Origin: Nocardiopsis mwathae
Lineage (GTDB): Bacteria > Actinomycetota > Actinomycetes > Streptosporangiales > Streptosporangiaceae
Direction: 5' to 3'
Assembly (NCBI RefSeq): GCF_014201195.1
Contig: NZ_JACHDS010000001.1
Span: forward strand, 310,001 to 374,000
Length of the DNA stretch: 64,000 nt
Shown: piece after piece, positions 30,501-38,450 of the stretch
Position numbering within the stretch: the first letter of the stretch is position 1
Layout: every line of letters starts with the position of its first letter
Made by a program: the position numbers and the translations under genes
The notes under the pieces: model-generated
Told to the model about the DNA's origin: nothing
What the model saw: the letters and a program-made list of their open reading frames with translations, nothing else
The model's database searches: none

Positions 30501-33500
30501 CACCCCGGTCGAGGGCGGGAAGCAGCGCGTCACGCGTACCGACAGCACCTTCGACGACTACGGGTTCGTCGTCCGGATCGACGACCACGGCGACGTGTCC
30601 GACCCGGATGACGACCAGTGCGTCCGCATCACCTACGCCCGCAACACCGACAAGTGGCTCATCGCGCTGCAGTCGCGCGAGGAGGTGCTGTCGGTCAAGT
30701 GCGGCCAGAAGCCGTCCTACCCCGACGACGTGATCTCCGACGAGCGGATCATGTACGACGGCAAGGGCTTCGGTGAGGCGCCCACGCGCGGGCTCGCCAC
30801 CAAAGCCCAGGAGCTCAAGGACTACGACGGGGACAAGCCCGTCTACCTGACGATCTCCGAGGCCACCTACGACTCCTACGGCCGCCAGCTCACCGACAAG
30901 GACGCCAAGGGCAACGTCTCGACGACGAAGTACGAGTCGGCCGTGCCCGGCGGCCCGGAGACGGCGATCACCACCACCAACGTGCTCGGGCACGCCACGA
31001 CCGTGCGCATGGACCCGCTGCGGTCCTCGCTCCTCTCCGAGACCGACGCCAACGGCAACCGCACCGACCTCGCCTACGACCCGCTCGGGCGGCTGACCGC
31101 CGTGTGGCTGGCCGACCGCGACAAGGAGCGCAACGCCGAGCGGCCGAGCCTGAAGTTCGAGTACAACATCCGCACCGACGCGCCCTCCAGCGTCGTCACG
31201 CACGAGCTCGACCATCGCGGCGACTACGCCGCGAGCTACGAGATCTACGACGGCCTGCTGCGGCCGCGGCAGCAGCAGAGCCCGGGGATCGGCGGGCGGC
31301 TGATCAGCGACGTCTTCTACGACTCGCGCGGCAACGCCGTCCTGGAACGGGAGTCCTACCCGAACGACGAGAAGCCCGGCGACAAGCTGTTCGTCGTCAA
31401 CAACGAGGACGAGATCCCGCGGCAGACCGAGTCGGTCTACGACGGGGCGGGGCGGCAGACCGCCACCATCCAGCGGTCACGCGGCAAGGAGGTGCTGCGC
31501 ACCAGCGTCCAGGAGCTCGGCGACCGCACCCTGGTCACCGTGCCCGACGGCGACACCGCCAGCACGACCCTGTACGACACGCGCGGGCGGACCACCGAGG
31601 TGCGCCAGCACCACGGCAACAAGCCCGAGGGGTCCTACGACGCCACGACCTACACCTACACCAAGGCCGACGAGCTCGCCTCGGTGACCGACCCGGCCGG
31701 CAACGTCTGGCGCTACAGCTACGACCTGCGCGGGCGGAAGACCAAGACGGTCGACCCCGACGCCGGGACCAGCACCTTCGAATACGACGACCTCGACCAG
31801 CTGGTCTCGCAGACCGACGGTCGCGGGCGGACCCTCGCCTACACCTACGACGAGCTGGGGCGCCAGACCGGGGTCTTCGACGACTCCCCGAAGGGCGCGC
31901 AGCGCGTCGGCATGGTCTACGACACCGTGCAGAAGGGGCAGCTGACCTCGGCGACCCGCTACAGCGGCGACAGCGCCTACACGCAGCGGGTGGTGCGCTA
32001 CAACAAGCTGTACCAGCCGCTGGTGACCGAGATCGGCATCCCCGCGAGCGAAGGGGTGCTGTCCGGGAAGTTCCAGTTCTCCACCGACTACAACCCCGAC
32101 GGCTCCGTCCAGGGCATCGTGCTGCCCAAGGCGGGCAAGCTCCCGCGTGAGCTCGTCCAGTACCAGTACAACGAGATCGGGCTGCCCACGCTGGTGCAGG
32201 CCGGCCGTGACAAGATCATCAGCGAGGCCAAGTACTCCAAGATCGGCGAACTGGTCCAGCGCGAGTACCACAAGGGCAACAGCGGGTCGAAGAAGACGTG
32301 GGCGACCTACGACTACGACCTGCGCAACGGGCGCCTCAAGTCGATCAGCACCGTGCCCGAGATCGGGTCCGGGTCGCTGAGCCACCAGACCTACGGCTAC
32401 GACGACGCGGGCAACGTCACCAGCATCAGCGACAAGCCCACGGCCGAGGGGCTGGCGGCGGACACGCAGTGCTTCGCCTACGACAGCCTGCGCCGCCTCA
32501 CCGACGCGTGGACGCCCAAACCCGGTGGCGAAGACGACGACACGGGCACCTGCGGCCAGGAGCCCTCGACCGACAAGCTCGGTGGCGCCGCCCCGTACTG
32601 GCACTCCTACAGCTACGACAAGGTCGGCAACCGGCTGACGGAGACCCGCCACTCGCAGAGCGGCGACGTCAAGCGCAGCTACACCCACCCCGACCCCGGG
32701 CAGCTCCAGCCGCACGCGCTCAAGAAGGTCGAGGAGACCGGGCCCGAGGGCGACCGGCTGGAGAAGTACGACTACGACGAGTCGGGCAACATGACCGGCC
32801 GACTCACCGCGGAGCACGACCAGAACCTGGAGTGGGACGCGGAGGGGAACCTGGTCAAGGTCACCGAGAACGACGGCGGCCAGGCGACCACCTACACCTA
32901 CGACGCCAACGGCGACCGGCTGATCCGGCGCGACGCGCAGTCCTCCACGCTCTACCTGCCCGGCATGGAGCTGCGGTTCGACGCCACGACGCAGAAGACC
33001 GAGGCGACCCGGTACTACGAGCACGCCGGAGAGACGGTCGCGGTGCGGGAGGACGACGGGTCGCTGTCGTGGCTGGTCTCCGACCACCACGGAACCGGCC
33101 AGCTCGCCATCGACGCGACGACGGGCGAGGTCGCCCAGCGGCGCTTCACGGCGTTCGGCGAGGAGAGGTCGTCCACCGGCGAGTGGCCGGGCGAGAAGGG
33201 CTTCGTCGGCGGCACCATCGACGCGTCCACCGGCCTGACCCAACTCGGCGCGCGGGCCTACGACGCGGCCATCGGCCGCTTCATCTCGGTCGACCCGGTC
33301 ATGGACCCGACCGACGCCCAGCAGATGCACGGCTACGTGTACTCCAACAACAACCCGGTCACCTGGAGCGACCCGTCGGGCCTGTTCCTGAGCAAGGCCT
33401 GGAACTGGACCAAGAGCAAGGTCAAGAAGGGCGTCAAGAAGGCCAAGTCGGTCTACAACAAGGGCAAGAAGTACGTCAAGAAGCAGTACAAGAAGGCCAA

Positions 33501-34854
33501 GAAGTACGTCAAGAAGAAGTACCACCAGGCCAAGCGGTACGTCCGCAAGAAGTACACGCAGGCCAGAAGGTACGTCCGCAAGGCCTACGCCAAGACCAAG
33601 AGCTACGTGCGGACGGCGTACAGGAAGACGTCGGCCTTCGTCCGCAAACACAAGAACACCATCATCGCCACAGGCGTCGGAATCGCGGTCGGCGCCGCCT
33701 GCACGGCGGCGACCGCCGGAGCCGGAGCCATCGGCTGCGCGGCCTTGGGTGGCGCGGCATCCAGCCTGGTCCAATACCAGCTCGACACCCCCAAGGACCA
33801 ATGGAGTGTCACCGGAGCCCTGGGCGCCACGGCCATGGGAGGCGCCTTCGGTGCAGCAGGCGGCGCGATCGGCGGCAAGGTGGCATCGGCCGCAGCCAAC
33901 AGGATGAGCAGCGGCACGGGCCTGTCGAGCAGGGTCGGCAGCCTCTTCTCCCGTAGCAAGGGCGGCGGAGCATCCAGTGGCAGGGGCAGCGGCACGTGCC
34001 CTGTGGGAAACAGTTTTATTCCCGGCACGGGCGTGCTGATGGCCGACGGCTCGAAGAAGCCAATCGAAGACGTCGACGTCGGCGACAAGGTCATCGCAAC
34101 CGATCCAGAGACCGGTGAGCAGTCGGAGAAGACGGTTCTGGCGACGATCGTCGGCGCGGGTTCGAAGGACCTGGTCGAGATCACGATCGACACCACCACC
34201 GAACGACCGGCCGACACCGAACTGAGCCCCGACAAGGGAGGCCTGAACGGCAACGGTGGACTCCCAGGTCCACTGGCCGGTGGCGACATCATCATCTCCA
34301 CCGAAGGCCACCCGTTCTGGGTCCCCGAACTCGGCGAGTGGCTGGACGCGGGAGACCTGCGCCCGGGCATGTGGCTGGAGACGTCGTCCGGCACCTGGGT
34401 CCAGGTCACAGCGACCAGAGCCTGGACTCAGCCCGCCAAGGTCCATAACCTGACGGTCGAGGGTGTCCACACCTTCAACGTCGCCGTCGGCGCGTCGAGC
34501 GACGTCCTCACCCACAACTGCGGTGGCTCTATCAACCCGGGGTTGGTGAGGTTCTCGCAGGATTCAGTAGGTAAGAACTTCAGCAATGGCATGAGCATCG
34601 AGCACGTCGCTGCAGGGCTGAGGAGTAAGTGGATTAGTGCGGGAGACATTCCTCCGATTCGTCTGACCGTGAGGAATGGTAACCTCTTCACGTTGGACAA
34701 TCGACGCTTGGTCGCCTTCCAAAAAGCCGGAGTGCCAGCTCCATTCAGGATGGCAACGGCTGAAGAAGCTGCGTCTGAGGCGTGGAAGTTCACGACTGTA
34801 ACGAATGGCCGGTCGATCCTGATTAGAGGGACAGAGAAGGTGTGGTCACCGTGA
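27502..34854 (+). CDS. Secreted RHS/YD-repeat polymorphic toxin with HINT and ParB-like toxin tip
   Basis: 2450 residues from GTG 27502 (AGGAGG upstream). Signal peptide to about residue 44 (MALGLLSVMPASAIA); acidic Glu/Pro-rich region (45-230); SpvB/Tc-type beta region; about 20 YD repeats (YDxxGR, residues about 1100-1900); RHS core end GYVYSNNNPVTWSDPSGL (about 1943-1960); Lys/Tyr-rich repeat (1965-2050); Gly/Ala hydrophobic segment ATGVGIAVGAACTAATAGAG; HINT domain from Cys2166 (CPVGNSFIPGTGVLMADGS) to VLTHNC (Asn2339-Cys2340); and a 110-residue tip (VRFSQDSVGKNFSNG, then DIPPIRLTVRNG and FTLDNRRLVAFQKAG) resembling ParB/sulfiredoxin-fold toxins. The RHS shell should encapsulate the tip and HINT release it by self-cleavage. 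GC drops sharply in the tip, as expected for swapped toxin modules. Confidence 0.9.
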   Translation: MSEPPATPAAPAPRRFPGRKAVSQGLAVLMALGLLSVMPASAIAYNHQPDAPDEASVAGSDASVQVEAPEDDETEDAALTALPEAEWPEPETVQVRAGGAEASSSGDDPVITLKALPEAEAEEWESPLPETREQQPPEDGEESADARRDSARSPDPNGALNQRSPETAASPDAQPSAPGDDAPPAPSGQPEGESSPQPDPAGDDAHAAAEGDHEEEEEAQEADPAEDTATPAEVEAVERADLEILDRDVAEKAGISGLLMRLTRTDGSDADGPVEISVDYSDFATAFGADYGSRLRLVVVDECVLDEDGCADGDPQVVELDSANDAEERTVTAVAPAQQGADIPEPGEYRSALAPSAPGSGRSGTLVALSAAAGGGGTGDFGATPLQASSTWSVGEQTGDFSWSYPMETPGVANGESPEVALGYSSQSVDGRTASSNNQTSWVGEGFNYDAGYIERRYKACAQDGQKDPNKTGDQCWGRHNATMSLNGTSTELIIDSDGNWHPRNDDGSKIERLTGAKNGDNDGEYWKVTTTDGTQYFFGRNRLPGWTSGKPETNSAWTVPVYGNDKGEPCHASSFADSWCQQAYKWNLDYEVDVHGNVTTYYYDKYTDYYGRNLTTTPTPYTRGGDLKRIEYGLRSDDVYAKAPARVNFTAGERCIPTDDFDCAPSKRTKANAKHWPDVPTDQECKKDGKCTGKHSPSFWTTKKLDKVTTEVYDGSKYQPVDSWKLEHSYPKPGDGTDPALWLKSITHTGHVGGTETMPKVVLHGQAMDNRVDSNRDGLAPMMKYRITSVSNETGGRVHVEYSAPECRAGSTPKPDKNTKRCYPVIWTPEGEEELTDWFHKYVVTRTVEEDLVGGQPDVITSYDYLGGGAWHFDDADGLVPEKQKTWSQWRGYERVKVHEGHPDDTRSETEYLFYRGMDGDKLSSGTRSVKITDSEGGTDTDHDAFNGQTREVIERNGPGGEVISKEISIPWKKQTAERKYSWGTLRSFHTDTQSELTYTPVEGGKQRVTRTDSTFDDYGFVVRIDDHGDVSDPDDDQCVRITYARNTDKWLIALQSREEVLSVKCGQKPSYPDDVISDERIMYDGKGFGEAPTRGLATKAQELKDYDGDKPVYLTISEATYDSYGRQLTDKDAKGNVSTTKYESAVPGGPETAITTTNVLGHATTVRMDPLRSSLLSETDANGNRTDLAYDPLGRLTAVWLADRDKERNAERPSLKFEYNIRTDAPSSVVTHELDHRGDYAASYEIYDGLLRPRQQQSPGIGGRLISDVFYDSRGNAVLERESYPNDEKPGDKLFVVNNEDEIPRQTESVYDGAGRQTATIQRSRGKEVLRTSVQELGDRTLVTVPDGDTASTTLYDTRGRTTEVRQHHGNKPEGSYDATTYTYTKADELASVTDPAGNVWRYSYDLRGRKTKTVDPDAGTSTFEYDDLDQLVSQTDGRGRTLAYTYDELGRQTGVFDDSPKGAQRVGMVYDTVQKGQLTSATRYSGDSAYTQRVVRYNKLYQPLVTEIGIPASEGVLSGKFQFSTDYNPDGSVQGIVLPKAGKLPRELVQYQYNEIGLPTLVQAGRDKIISEAKYSKIGELVQREYHKGNSGSKKTWATYDYDLRNGRLKSISTVPEIGSGSLSHQTYGYDDAGNVTSISDKPTAEGLAADTQCFAYDSLRRLTDAWTPKPGGEDDDTGTCGQEPSTDKLGGAAPYWHSYSYDKVGNRLTETRHSQSGDVKRSYTHPDPGQLQPHALKKVEETGPEGDRLEKYDYDESGNMTGRLTAEHDQNLEWDAEGNLVKVTENDGGQATTYTYDANGDRLIRRDAQSSTLYLPGMELRFDATTQKTEATRYYEHAGETVAVREDDGSLSWLVSDHHGTGQLAIDATTGEVAQRRFTAFGEERSSTGEWPGEKGFVGGTIDASTGLTQLGARAYDAAIGRFISVDPVMDPTDAQQMHGYVYSNNNPVTWSDPSGLFLSKAWNWTKSKVKKGVKKAKSVYNKGKKYVKKQYKKAKKYVKKKYHQAKRYVRKKYTQARRYVRKAYAKTKSYVRTAYRKTSAFVRKHKNTIIATGVGIAVGAACTAATAGAGAIGCAALGGAASSLVQYQLDTPKDQWSVTGALGATAMGGAFGAAGGAIGGKVASAAANRMSSGTGLSSRVGSLFSRSKGGGASSGRGSGTCPVGNSFIPGTGVLMADGSKKPIEDVDVGDKVIATDPETGEQSEKTVLATIVGAGSKDLVEITIDTTTERPADTELSPDKGGLNGNGGLPGPLAGGDIIISTEGHPFWVPELGEWLDAGDLRPGMWLETSSGTWVQVTATRAWTQPAKVHNLTVEGVHTFNVAVGASSDVLTHNCGGSINPGLVRFSQDSVGKNFSNGMSIEHVAAGLRSKWISAGDIPPIRLTVRNGNLFTLDNRRLVAFQKAGVPAPFRMATAEEAASEAWKFTTVTNGRSILIRGTEKVWSP
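33400..33650 (+). repeat. Lys/Tyr-rich 11-residue tandem repeat within the RHS toxin
   Basis: About eight imperfect 33-bp units encode a pattern near K-K-Y-V-K-K-x-Y-x-x-A-K. The segment is strongly basic and lies between the RHS core and a hydrophobic, probably membrane-inserting, stretch. It may bind DNA or anionic surface polymers, or help pass the tip through the wall. The last units shift from Lys to Arg and Thr. Confidence 0.8.
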
Positions 34855-35108
34855 CGGGTATAAACCCCGATGTCTCGTCGATAGAAAGTCGAGAAGATCT
34901 TTCGAGATTTCTAATCGACTTGGCGGAGAAGGTCGAATCGGGCGCCTTTCCGTGTGCGAATGGCGGTTCAGTCGACTATGTTCGGGCTGCGGGCTACTGG
35001 GTTCGCGCGATGCATGGGTTCTATATGAATCAGGGCGAGCAGGTTCCGGCATCGCCGGATTGGTCAACCATCGCTCAGATTTTCTCGGCGGCTTTCGTTT
35101 ATGAGTAG
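34851..35108 (+). CDS. Candidate immunity protein 1 (small acidic protein)
   Basis: 85 residues. GTG 34851 overlaps the toxin stop (GTGA), indicating coupled translation; a GTG at 34842 would sit too close to the ribosome site. Features: SSIESREDLSRFLIDLAEKVE, YVRAAGYWVRAMHGFYMNQG, and PDWSTIAQIFSAAFVYE. The pattern resembles short standalone proteins found next to polymorphic toxins. Its immediate position behind the toxin tip, low GC and acidic character support an immunity role against the ParB-like domain. Family not named with confidence. Confidence 0.7.
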   Translation: MTGINPDVSSIESREDLSRFLIDLAEKVESGAFPCANGGSVDYVRAAGYWVRAMHGFYMNQGEQVPASPDWSTIAQIFSAAFVYE

Positions 35109-35169
35109 TAGATTTAGGTGATCGGGTCAACCTCACTCTTAGTTAGACCCGAGGGAGTGGGAAGCGCTG

Positions 35170-35625
35170 ATGGATCTGGATATCGATCCACCTCGCAGGG
35201 TGGGGCCTATCGAAATTGGCATGCCGTTCGACCGGGCAGCGCGGGCTCTGCAGGATATTCCTGGGTTCACGCCACCACTTCTAAAGGAGAGGAACCCACC
35301 CGGATTCGCACATTATGAGTCCGAGATGTCAATTGCGCTCGAACCGGGCCGAGATGGTCGAGTGAAGTCGATTGAGATCTATCGGCCAACTCGGAACATA
35401 AACGTACTTTATAGAGGAATCTCGATCTTCGGAGAGTCTGCGAGCGACGTGATTCGAAAGCTCGCCCAGATAACACGCCTGAAAATTGAAGACGACGGTC
35501 TCGGGGTATTGGCGCATGAATTGCTCATGTCGCTAGGGAGGGCTGTCCTGCCGGAAGGGCCGGATGATCCGGACGGCAGATATTTCGAATCCGTCTTGAT
35601 TGCAGCTCCGGGGTATTACGAATAG
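35170..35625 (+). CDS. Candidate immunity protein 2
   Basis: 151 residues, low GC relative to the surroundings. Starts at ATG 35170 after GGGAAGCG. Features: RVGPIEIGMPFDRAARALQDIPGF near the N-terminus, then alternating short strands and helices (SIALEPGRDGRVKSIEIYRP, ISIFGESASDVIRKLA). The layout is like immunity proteins with an N-terminal 'GPIxxGM' start that accompany RHS or contact-dependent toxins. It may serve the present toxin or be an orphan left from a previous tip. No enzymatic motif seen. Confidence 0.65.
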   Translation: MDLDIDPPRRVGPIEIGMPFDRAARALQDIPGFTPPLLKERNPPGFAHYESEMSIALEPGRDGRVKSIEIYRPTRNINVLYRGISIFGESASDVIRKLAQITRLKIEDDGLGVLAHELLMSLGRAVLPEGPDDPDGRYFESVLIAAPGYYE

Positions 35626-35750
35626 CTGAAAAAGCGAAGCCTGGCCTCTTTGGGCGCGTGGCTGCCGAGGGAGATGGTTCCATAAGCGGCGCAGATATTC
35701 ATAGAAGCACCGACAGGTATGGAGCGCCGAGTCTCGGAAAGTTTCGCGGG

Positions 35751-35796
35751 GACGACGGCATGTGGGAGCATCATGATGCTCCCACATGCCGTCGTC
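35751..35796. terminator. 46-bp perfect palindrome downstream of the immunity genes
   Basis: Zero-loop palindrome centred between 35773 and 35774 (half-site GACGACGGCATGTGGGAGCA then TCA). It lies 125 bp beyond the second immunity gene and marks the end of the low-GC island. Likely a transcription terminator, but the absence of a loop and the perfect symmetry are unusual. Confidence 0.65.
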
Positions 35797-36006
35797 GTCA
35801 ATAATGGGTGAGGATTCGACGCGACAAAGAGCAGGTGCAGAGATTTGATAATCAGTAGGTCGCGGGTGGGTCACAATCCGCGGCGATCCTGCTGACATGT
35901 CCGCTTTTGGTCTTTCCGCGTGAAATCATTGGTCATGCCGCGCAGCCGCGGCCCCATGTTTCCCGCTCGTGGGCTCCCTTCGATGTGTAGAAAGCCGGAT
36001 ATCGCC

Positions 36007-36849
36007 GTGCGATCCCGTATCCCCGCTCTTCTGGCCGCTGGCGGCCTCGCCCTTGTCACCACTGCCTGCGGTGGCGGAGCCGACGAGGCTCCGTCCGAGA
36101 AGAAGGATGAGCAGAAGCAGGAGGCGGCGGCCAAGCCCCGCGACATCTTCGCGCTCCTCGGCTCCAAGACCGCCGACATGACCAACTACCGCATCGACAT
36201 CGAGATGACGGTGGAGGACGACGAGCTGGAGGGCACCTTCCGCCCGACCTTCACTTACCAGGTCCAGGACGACCCGAAGTCGGTCCTCGCCGAGATCGAC
36301 ATGGGCGATGAGTACCGGGATGTCGTTGCCGAGGAGATGGGCGAGTTCCTGACGGGCGTCGACCCCGAGGCCCTCAGCACCTTCACGATCCTCAAGGCCG
36401 ACGACGAGGTCTACCTCAAGAACCCGCACGGGATCCACGGCGACGCCGACTGGGTGACCGTCGCGTCCAAGAAGGACCTTGAGGAGATGCCGGACATCGA
36501 CTTCCAGGCCTTCGTCGTCCTCACCGAGGTCCTGGCCGGCGCCGAGGACGTCGCCGACGACGGGACCGAGGAGATCAACGGGCAGGAGACCACGAAGTTC
36601 GCCGGGTCGCTGACCCAGAAGGACATCGACGCCGTCGACGACGCGGAGAAGAGCGCGGCCCTGGAGGAATTCTTCGACGAGAAGATCGCCGACAAGGTCG
36701 ACTTCGAGGTGTGGGCCGACGCCGACAGCGTCCCGCACCGCATCACCATGAAGGAAGGCGACGACGAGATGAAGCTGGAGTTCTCCGACTTCGGCAAGGT
36801 CTCCTTTGACCTCCCGGCCGACGACGAGATCGGCGAGATGGAGGCCTGA
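36007..36849 (+). CDS. LppX/LprG-like lipoprotein
   Basis: 280 residues from GTG 36007. Signal peptide with lipobox LVTTAC (Cys at about residue 22) followed by a charged linker (GADEAPSEKKDEQKQEAAAK) and a single alpha/beta domain typical of the LppX_LprAFG family or DUF6612-like lipoproteins: TNYRIDIEMTVED, FRPTFTYQVQDDPKSV, FTILKADDEVYLKN, GTEEINGQETTKFAGSL, FEVWADADSVPHRITM. Such proteins carry lipids or act as surface sensors. In-frame upstream ATGs (35920, 35983) would spoil the signal peptide. Downstream hairpins at 36856 and 36954 may terminate it. Confidence 0.82.
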   Translation: MRSRIPALLAAGGLALVTTACGGGADEAPSEKKDEQKQEAAAKPRDIFALLGSKTADMTNYRIDIEMTVEDDELEGTFRPTFTYQVQDDPKSVLAEIDMGDEYRDVVAEEMGEFLTGVDPEALSTFTILKADDEVYLKNPHGIHGDADWVTVASKKDLEEMPDIDFQAFVVLTEVLAGAEDVADDGTEEINGQETTKFAGSLTQKDIDAVDDAEKSAALEEFFDEKIADKVDFEVWADADSVPHRITMKEGDDEMKLEFSDFGKVSFDLPADDEIGEMEA

Positions 36850-36855
36850 TCCGTT

Positions 36856-36893
36856 CCGGTGGTCGGCCCCCGCACACGGCAGTCGGCCACCGG
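36856..36893. terminator. Candidate terminator hairpin after the lipoprotein gene
   Basis: Arms CCGGTGG and CCACCGG, extended inward by partly matching bases, with a GC-rich loop. It lies 7 bp after the stop at 36849. Confidence 0.45.
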
Positions 36894-36953
36894 CTAGGAA
36901 CACCATGAAGGGCGCTGCCCGACTCCACTCCGGAAGCGGGCGGCGCTCCAACG

Positions 36954-36998
36954 AACGAACTGCGGCGGCCGGTCTCTCACTGGACGCCGCAATTCGTT
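36954..36998. terminator. Candidate hairpin between lipoprotein and hemC genes
   Basis: Arms AACGAACTGCGGCG and CGCCGCAATTCGTT (one mismatch) around a 17-nt loop. It lies between two convergent genes and could serve both strands. Confidence 0.45.
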
Positions 36999-37088
36999 AC
37001 GGCCGTGAGGGAGTGGAACCCCTGCTCTGAATGCTCTGCGCTTCTACCGTCTTCACAGGGGGCAGAGGCGCTTCGAACTATGCGGTGT

Positions 37089-38114
37089 TCAGCGGAGGCT
37101 CCCGTCGATGATTCCGCGTGCGCCCTTGCGGAGCAGGTCGGCGGCGACGTAGGCGCCCAGCTCGGCAGGCCGGTCCACCGAGTCCCATTCGTGGGAGTAG
37201 GCGAACGTCCCGCCTTCGCGGGTGAACACCATGCCGATCAGCGAGAGCTGCCCGTCGGCGGTGGTGTGGCAGTGGCCGGCGATCGGGCTGTTGCAGCGTC
37301 CCTTGAGGCCGTGCAGCATGGTCCGCTCGGCGGTGATGTGGGTGCGCGTCGTTGGGTCGTCGAGGAGGCGCAGGAGTTCGGCGATGTGGGTGTCGGCGGT
37401 GCGGCACTGGACCCCGATGACGCCGGAGCCGACGGCCGGGCACACTATGTCGGGTTCGAGGACCTCGGTGGCCCGGTGCGCCAGGTTGACCCGGTGCAGG
37501 CCGGACAGGTTCAGCACGATCGCTTCGAACCGCTTCTCCTCATCCAGGCGGGCGATGCGGGTGTTGACGTTGCCGCGGATCCGGTCGACGTGCAGATCGG
37601 GCCGGTGCTTGAGCAGCTGGGCCTTGCGCCGTACCGAGCTGGTGCCGATCTTGGTCCCCGGAGGGAACTCTTCGAGCAGCTTGTAGTGGGAGCCCTCGCG
37701 AACGACGAGGACGTCGCGAACGTCCTCGCGCGGCAGGTAGGCGGCGAACGCCGTCCCCTCCGGCATCGGGACGTCCCCCGGGACGTCCTTCATCGCATGG
37801 ACGGCGATGTCGATGCGCCCCATGAGCAGGGCACGGTCGATCTCCTTGAGGAAGGCGGCCTTCCCGCCGAGCTCGGCGAGGTCGCCCATCCACCGGTCGC
37901 CGCTGGTCTCGATGCCGATGATCTCGGTGGCGATGTCGGCGTTCTCGGCGATCAGCGCCTGCACCTGGCGGGCCTGGGCCATGGCCATGGGCGAGGTACG
38001 CGAGCCGATGCGCAGGACGGGCCGTTCGGAGAGCACCCGTCCAAGGTAGGCGCTGGGGGACGCTGCTGTGGGGTGTTCCGGCAGGTGACGGGTGGTCACG
38101 ATCTCGTTGGACAA
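37089..38114 (-). CDS. hemC: Hydroxymethylbilane synthase (porphobilinogen deaminase)
   Basis: 341 residues, slightly longer than the usual 310-320 because of a 33-residue N-terminal extension. RIGSRTSPMAMAQA substrate-binding start, catalytic Asp110 in HAMKDVPGDVP, GTSSVRRKAQL, RGNVNTRIARLDE and Cys274 in KGRCNSPIAGH, the dipyrromethane cofactor attachment site. All catalytic residues are present, so it should polymerise four porphobilinogen units. No other heme gene is nearby. The neighbours are a hypothetical operon and an Xre/DUF397 pair, so this is likely a second, accessory hemC rather than the housekeeping copy. Confidence 0.9.
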   Translation of the reverse strand: MSNEIVTTRHLPEHPTAASPSAYLGRVLSERPVLRIGSRTSPMAMAQARQVQALIAENADIATEIIGIETSGDRWMGDLAELGGKAAFLKEIDRALLMGRIDIAVHAMKDVPGDVPMPEGTAFAAYLPREDVRDVLVVREGSHYKLLEEFPPGTKIGTSSVRRKAQLLKHRPDLHVDRIRGNVNTRIARLDEEKRFEAIVLNLSGLHRVNLAHRATEVLEPDIVCPAVGSGVIGVQCRTADTHIAELLRLLDDPTTRTHITAERTMLHGLKGRCNSPIAGHCHTTADGQLSLIGMVFTREGGTFAYSHEWDSVDRPAELGAYVAADLLRKGARGIIDGSLR

Positions 38115-38177
38115 AGGAGAGTCCTTCCCAGGGTGGAATCCGTCGGCTGCGGCGGTGCGCGAGTGCGGTCGTTGTGG

Positions 38178-38219
38178 GGTCGCCCGGCCCCGCCCCTCTC
38201 CTCTCGGGGCCGGGCGACC
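38178..38219. terminator. Strong GC-rich terminator hairpin
   Basis: Perfect 15-bp arms (GGTCGCCCGGCCCCG and its complement) around a 12-nt pyrimidine-rich loop. It lies 15 bp after the stop of the 71-residue protein gene and upstream of hemC, so it should separate the hypothetical operon from hemC on the minus strand. Confidence 0.8.
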
Positions 38220-38234
38220 GCCTTTCGGGGGTGG

Positions 38235-38450
38235 TCAGTTCCGTTCGCCCTGGACACGGTGAAGGTGGGCCTGGACCTGCGCGAGGTAGGGGTAGGTGCG
38301 CTTGGTTCCGGTGGTGTGGTCGGTCAGGGTGAACCGCCACCCGTCGCGGGTGCGGTACCAGCTCAGCGAGCACCCGAGGTCCTCGGCGGCCTGGCGGACC
38401 TCGGTGAAGACGGTGCCGAGGTGGCCGGGCGGCAGCTGGGGGAGGATCAC
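38235..38450 (-). CDS. Small hypothetical protein (third gene of operon)
   Basis: 71 residues from GTG 38450, overlapping the previous stop (GTGA). Text: PPGHLGTVFTEVRQAAEDLG, SWYRTRDGWRFTLTDHTTGT, YPYLAQVQAHLHRVQ. The pattern is a small alpha/beta protein typical of accessory actinomycete operons beside Xre/DUF397 genes. No family recognised. A terminator follows at once. Confidence 0.7.
   Translation of the reverse strand: MILPQLPPGHLGTVFTEVRQAAEDLGCSLSWYRTRDGWRFTLTDHTTGTKRTYPYLAQVQAHLHRVQGERN

Noticed and set aside
23914-31215. A 2433-codon open frame on the minus strand
   Set aside because: It is the antisense shadow of the LamG and RHS genes in GC-rich DNA; the plus-strand proteins have signal peptides, ribosome sites and known domains.
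33400-33650. Possible separate DNA-binding histone-like gene
   Set aside because: The Lys-rich repeat is continuous in frame with the RHS protein and lacks its own start and ribosome site.
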